Assembly: GCA_003695725.1 (NCBI GenBank)
Contig: RFHX01000166.1
Location: 1-8,626 of the forward strand
Source: Candidatus Schekmanbacteria bacterium
GTDB taxonomy: Bacteria > Schekmanbacteria > GWA2-38-11 > J061
Length of the DNA stretch: 8,626 bases
Direction: 5' to 3'
In this document: positions 5,764 to 8,626 of the stretch, piece after piece
How positions within the stretch are numbered: position 1 is the stretch's first letter
Layout: each line of letters opens with the position of its first letter
Notes under the pieces: generated by a model
The model's input: only the letters and a program-made list of their open reading frames with translations
The model's database searches: none
What the model was told of the DNA's origin: nothing
Program-made: the position numbers and the translations under genes

Positions 5764-6822
5764 GTGGAGAAGTGGCGATATATCAAGGAATGGGATAAGC
5801 TTGTTACTCCTGAATATGGATTGGCTGTTGATGATACATTGCCTTATTCTGTTGCAGAAAAGGATTCCCCTCCAATACTTCACCTCTACCGATTTGAGCC
5901 ATCGGCAATAGTAGGGAAGTATCAAGATATTCGAGCAGCGCTGAAGATTGACCGCTGTAAGGAGCTTGGAATACATTATAATAGAAGAAGTACAGGCGGC
6001 GGCACTGTCATAATGGGGCCAAAAGCAGTTGCCCTTGGCTTTGGAATTTCATTAAAGCATCCTGCAATGCAGGGAGGAATAAAAGGCATCTTCAATACTA
6101 TGAGCCAAATACTTATCAGAACATTGGCTGATTTTGGAATCAAGGGCTCATTTCGCCCAAAAAATGATTTGGAGGTTAATGGGAAGAAGATAGCAGGGCT
6201 TTCAGCTTCGGCAGATGTTGATGATGCAATACTTTTTCATACAAGTCTTCTAATTGATTTTGATATAAATTTGATGCTTGAAATTATGAATACTCCAGTG
6301 GAAAAGATTTATGATAAAGGTTACAGCTGTTTTAGTGAAAGAATGACAACTATGGAAAAAGAGATAGGTGAAAAGATTGATGTTGAAGTTGTTATGGAAA
6401 GTTTAAAAAAGTCATTCGAAAAGCAGTTTGGAGTTGTATTTGAAGAAGATGAACTGAGTGACTGGGAAAAACAAAAAGTAAAATGGTTTGATGCAAAAAG
6501 ATATCGCGACGAAAAATGGATATTTTCTAAAAGACATCCAAAATACAAGATGGGGGAAGGGCTTCTTAAAACTCCCGGAGGATTGTTACAGGTATATATA
6601 TCACTTGCAGGTGGAGTGATAGAGAATCTTATGATAACAGGTGATTTTTTTTCAACAGGCGAAGATATTAACCGCCTTGAATCAAATTTGAAATATACAA
6701 TGGTTAATCGGGAGAATATCGAGAATTCCCTCAGACAAATATGGAAGGACGATATTATTTATGGGGTAGATATTCCTACATTGACAACTGCAATTCTAAA
6801 GGCAAGTGAAAACTGTGTTTAA
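5764..6822 (+). CDS. lplA: LplA-type lipoate/octanoate-protein ligase
   Basis: This ligase activates lipoate (or octanoate) with ATP and transfers it to the lysine of a lipoyl domain. At 352 residues it includes both the catalytic domain and the C-terminal accessory domain, like single-chain LplA or the fused sLpl(AB). The substrate-binding motif RRSTGGGTV is at 74-82, and the NDLEVNGKKIAGLSAS segment at 134-149 contains the catalytic lysine, K142 by homology. The C-terminal part (about 255-350: KYKMGEGLLKTPGGLLQVYI and ENLMITGDFFS) matches the accessory domain. It starts with GTG and follows the carrier gene by 72 bases. Next to a GcvH-like carrier and a LipS-like pair, its likely job is to load octanoate or lipoate onto that carrier, as the dedicated ligase does in sHdr-linked clusters. 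Whether it prefers octanoate or lipoate cannot be told. The motif set is intact and nothing suggests decay. Confidence 0.9.
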   Translation: MEKWRYIKEWDKLVTPEYGLAVDDTLPYSVAEKDSPPILHLYRFEPSAIVGKYQDIRAALKIDRCKELGIHYNRRSTGGGTVIMGPKAVALGFGISLKHPAMQGGIKGIFNTMSQILIRTLADFGIKGSFRPKNDLEVNGKKIAGLSASADVDDAILFHTSLLIDFDINLMLEIMNTPVEKIYDKGYSCFSERMTTMEKEIGEKIDVEVVMESLKKSFEKQFGVVFEEDELSDWEKQKVKWFDAKRYRDEKWIFSKRHPKYKMGEGLLKTPGGLLQVYISLAGGVIENLMITGDFFSTGEDINRLESNLKYTMVNRENIENSLRQIWKDDIIYGVDIPTLTTAILKASENCV

Positions 6823-6882
6823 TTATCTCCAGTGAATGATTGTATTTGATTCAATTGGCGGCATTCATATCAGAGAAAGGAC

Positions 6883-8001
6883 TTGTCGAGAAGTTTTCCT
6901 GAAAAGAGATTTTTAGAAATGTATGAAATGAAAAACCAAAAAAATAAAATTCTAAGTAAAAAGATAGTTACGAACGAAAGCCCTGAAACAGTCAAATTGA
7001 GTCTTGCATCGGCGATGGCTTTGGATTTAAAGCCGGGATTATTTTATCGGAATGCGCAGAATCCCTGTATCAATATTCTTTTGAAGTATAATGAAGGTTG
7101 TTATGCCAAATGCGCTTACTGTGGGCTGTCAAAAGCGCGAAATGGTGAATATGATGAAAAATCATTCATCAAAGTCGAATGGCCATCATATCTGCTTGAA
7201 GAAGTTGTAAAAGCTATTGAGAAAAAGAGAGAAAGAATTAAACGAATCTGTATCTCAATGGTGACTAATCATCGCGCAATTGCAGATACTCTTCAAATCT
7301 TGACATATATTAGAAACCGTCTTGATACACCAATTTCGGTATTGCTTTCTCCCACAATAGTAAAGAAGAAGGATATGGCAAGAATGAAAGAGGCAGGTGC
7401 CGATAAAGTTGGGATAGCGCTCGATGCAGCAAATAAAAAGATATTCGACCAATTGAGAGGAAGAGAGGTTAAAGGTCCCCATAAGTGGGAAAGGTATTGG
7501 GATGCTATTGATGAAGCTGTTGAAATATTTGGGAAGGGTAATGTGGGCATCCATATGATTGTTGGCTTAGGCGAAAGTGAAAAGGAATTCGTCGATTTAA
7601 TGTTCGAGTTTAGAAGGCGCGGTGCTAAAACCCATCTCTTCTCATTTTTTGCAGAGGAAGGGTCTCCATTAGAAGGTCTTTCACCTCCTCCTATGGGCAA
7701 ATATAGAAGAATGCAGATAGCAAGATATTTGATTGATGAAAGGCAAATCGATGAAGATGAAATAACTTTTACTGAGAAAGATGAAGTGAAATCCTTTCTA
7801 ATACCGGCAAAAGAATTTGAAGAAATGATCAGTGATGGCACTGCTTTTGTTACAAGCGGCTGTAGTGGAAAAGATGGAAAAGTTGCATGCAACCGTCCCT
7901 ATGGAGACAGCCTACCGGGTGATAATATCAGAAGCTATCCTTTCAAGCCCGATTCTTTGGATATAGCAAGGATAAGGAAGCAGATTTTTAGTTATGAGTG
8001 A
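6883..8001 (+). CDS. Radical SAM protein, probable LipS1/LipS2-type lipoyl synthase subunit
   Basis: This is a radical SAM enzyme of 372 residues from TTG. C73-X3-C77-X2-C80 (CYAKCAYCGLS) binds the SAM-cleaving 4Fe-4S cluster; a BioB/LipS-like barrel follows, with KEAGADKVGIALDAAN (about 170-185) and IHMIVGLGESEKEF (about 224-237). Near the end TSGCSGKDGKVACNRPYGD (324-342) holds C327 and C336, candidate ligands with C62 for an auxiliary cluster serving as sulfur source. Position after a lipoate ligase and in 8-base overlap with a second radical SAM gene points to one half of the two-protein lipoyl synthase known from archaea and sHdr bacteria. I cannot say from memory which half. The TTG at 6883 has AGAAAGG only two bases away, which is too close. 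The ATG at 6919 (residue 13) follows AAAAGAG at 10 bases and may be the real start. An alternative is an uncharacterised biotin-synthase-like enzyme. Confidence 0.75.
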   Translation: MSRSFPEKRFLEMYEMKNQKNKILSKKIVTNESPETVKLSLASAMALDLKPGLFYRNAQNPCINILLKYNEGCYAKCAYCGLSKARNGEYDEKSFIKVEWPSYLLEEVVKAIEKKRERIKRICISMVTNHRAIADTLQILTYIRNRLDTPISVLLSPTIVKKKDMARMKEAGADKVGIALDAANKKIFDQLRGREVKGPHKWERYWDAIDEAVEIFGKGNVGIHMIVGLGESEKEFVDLMFEFRRRGAKTHLFSFFAEEGSPLEGLSPPPMGKYRRMQIARYLIDERQIDEDEITFTEKDEVKSFLIPAKEFEEMISDGTAFVTSGCSGKDGKVACNRPYGDSLPGDNIRSYPFKPDSLDIARIRKQIFSYE

Positions 8002-8626
8002 ACAGCTCGATAAAGAATTTGAATCTCTTCTGGAAGAATCACGAGCTCTTTCATGGAAAGAATTTGGCAGAAGCATAACTATGTATCTGCCGGGAATGAT
8101 AAGATGCGGCAGTGAAACTGGCCTTTATCCTGCTGTTTCCATATCAGGAGGCAAGTGCCTTCTAAATTGCGACCATTGTATGGGCAAGGTCCTTGAACCG
8201 ATGATTGAAGCAAAAGACGAGGAAACTTTATTGGATGTTTGCAGGAGGATAAAGGAAAGAAACAATATTGGTGTGTTGTTGAGCGGAGGAAGTGGTCTTG
8301 ATGGGAAAGTTGGATGGGATAGATATACTGATATCATTAGAAGGATAAAGGATGAGACCGGACTTCATATATCCATTCACACAGGTATTCTGGATAAAGA
8401 TACGGCTTATTCCTTGAAATCTGCCGGTGTAGACCAAGCACTGACAGATGTGATAGGGAGTGATGACACTTTGAGAGAAGTTTATCATTTAGACTGCGGT
8501 GTAAAAAAAATTGATGAAACACTGAACGCTTTATGCGAAGCAGGTATAACAATTGTCCCGCATATAGTTGCAGGTATTCATTATGGAGAGTTTCGTGGGG
8601 AATACAACGCTATTGAGATTGTGAAA
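7994..8626 (+). CDS. Second radical SAM protein, probable partner LipS subunit (3' truncated by the window)
   Basis: The frame runs from ATG at 7994 to the last base of the window without a stop, giving 211 residues of an unfinished protein. C55-X3-C59-X2-C62 (CLLNCDHC) is the radical SAM cluster motif, and LLSGGSGLDG (95-104) is the GGE-like SAM-binding turn. HISIHTGILDK and QALTDVIGSD further on fit the TIM-barrel strands, and VPHIVAGIHYGEFRGE (about 187-202) resembles the substrate-side strand of BioB/LipS-like enzymes. A further cysteine, C38 in MIRCGSE, lies before the motif. The ATG overlaps the upstream stop (ATGAGTGA), so the two radical SAM proteins are translationally coupled, as expected for enzymes acting in sequence on one octanoyl substrate (one sulfur each at C6 and C8). 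Family membership as radical SAM is sure; the LipS call rests on context and general resemblance. Confidence 0.75.
   Translation, partial: MSEQLDKEFESLLEESRALSWKEFGRSITMYLPGMIRCGSETGLYPAVSISGGKCLLNCDHCMGKVLEPMIEAKDEETLLDVCRRIKERNNIGVLLSGGSGLDGKVGWDRYTDIIRRIKDETGLHISIHTGILDKDTAYSLKSAGVDQALTDVIGSDDTLREVYHLDCGVKKIDETLNALCEAGITIVPHIVAGIHYGEFRGEYNAIEIVK

Noticed and set aside
5242-6822. Glycine cleavage operon
   Set aside because: Only a GcvH-like protein is present. No GcvT, GcvP or dihydrolipoamide dehydrogenase is seen, and the lipoylation motif is atypical.
6829-6867. Inverted repeat TGAATG/CATTCA between ligase and radical SAM genes
   Set aside because: The arms are only six bases and the loop is over twenty, with no T-run after it; chance pairing is likely.
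7293-7892. Long reverse-strand open frame of 199 codons
   Set aside because: It lies wholly opposite the radical SAM gene, whose motifs are intact. The antisense product has no recognisable domain and is a codon-bias shadow. The same applies to the other reverse-strand frames in the window.
1-8626. tRNA, rRNA, CRISPR array, insertion sequence or integrase
   Set aside because: No cloverleaf-like segments, regularly spaced repeats, transposase motifs or terminal inverted repeats of convincing length were seen; almost the whole window is coding.

Overview
The window is about 38-40% GC by eye. Every supportable gene is on the + strand and tightly packed. It reads as a piece of an AT-rich, probably uncultivated anaerobic bacterium. 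The anaerobe inference rests on the density of iron-sulfur redox proteins (HdrABC/MvhD) and radical SAM enzymes. The bacterial inference rests on strong Shine-Dalgarno sites, a GT39-type membrane glycosyltransferase and GTG/TTG starts. No lineage can be named from the sequence alone.

Region 1 (1-3488) is a heterodisulfide-reductase operon. It holds the C-terminal part of HdrA (its 5' end lies outside the window), MvhD, HdrC, HdrB and a small DUF3088-like thioredoxin-fold protein. The genes overlap or nearly abut. HdrA carries its cluster/FAD-proximal cysteine motif and two C-terminal 4Fe-4S ferredoxin motifs, MvhD has the delta-subunit cysteine set, HdrC has two CX2CX2CX3CP motifs, and HdrB has two complete noncubane-cluster (CCG) motifs. 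This is the wiring of a methanogen/acetogen/sulfate-reducer-type electron-bifurcating or -confurcating Hdr complex.

Region 2 (3489-5241) holds one multi-pass membrane glycosyltransferase of the GT39/ArnT type with no obvious link to its neighbours. It is followed by a 227-base AT-rich gap that contains a possible 33-codon ORF and weak promoter-like signals.

Region 3 (5242-8626, cut by the window end) is a lipoylation module. It holds a GcvH-like lipoyl carrier with an atypical lipoylation motif, a full-length LplA-type lipoate/octanoate-protein ligase, and two consecutive overlapping radical SAM genes. The two radical SAM genes look like the LipS1/LipS2 split lipoyl synthase pair. The second is open to the end of the window and its product is 211 residues so far.

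Taken together, the ligase would charge the GcvH-like carrier with octanoate (or lipoate), and the radical SAM pair would insert the two sulfurs. The finished lipoyl arm, a cyclic disulfide, would then be available to a redox partner. The neighbouring Hdr complex, whose HdrB clusters are built to cleave or form disulfides, is an attractive partner. That link is an inference from proximity. Related gene sets (lipoate-binding protein, sLpl(AB), LipS1/LipS2) are known beside the sulfur-oxidising sHdr system, but here the Hdr is the canonical MvhD-linked form and no glycine-cleavage P or T gene is visible.
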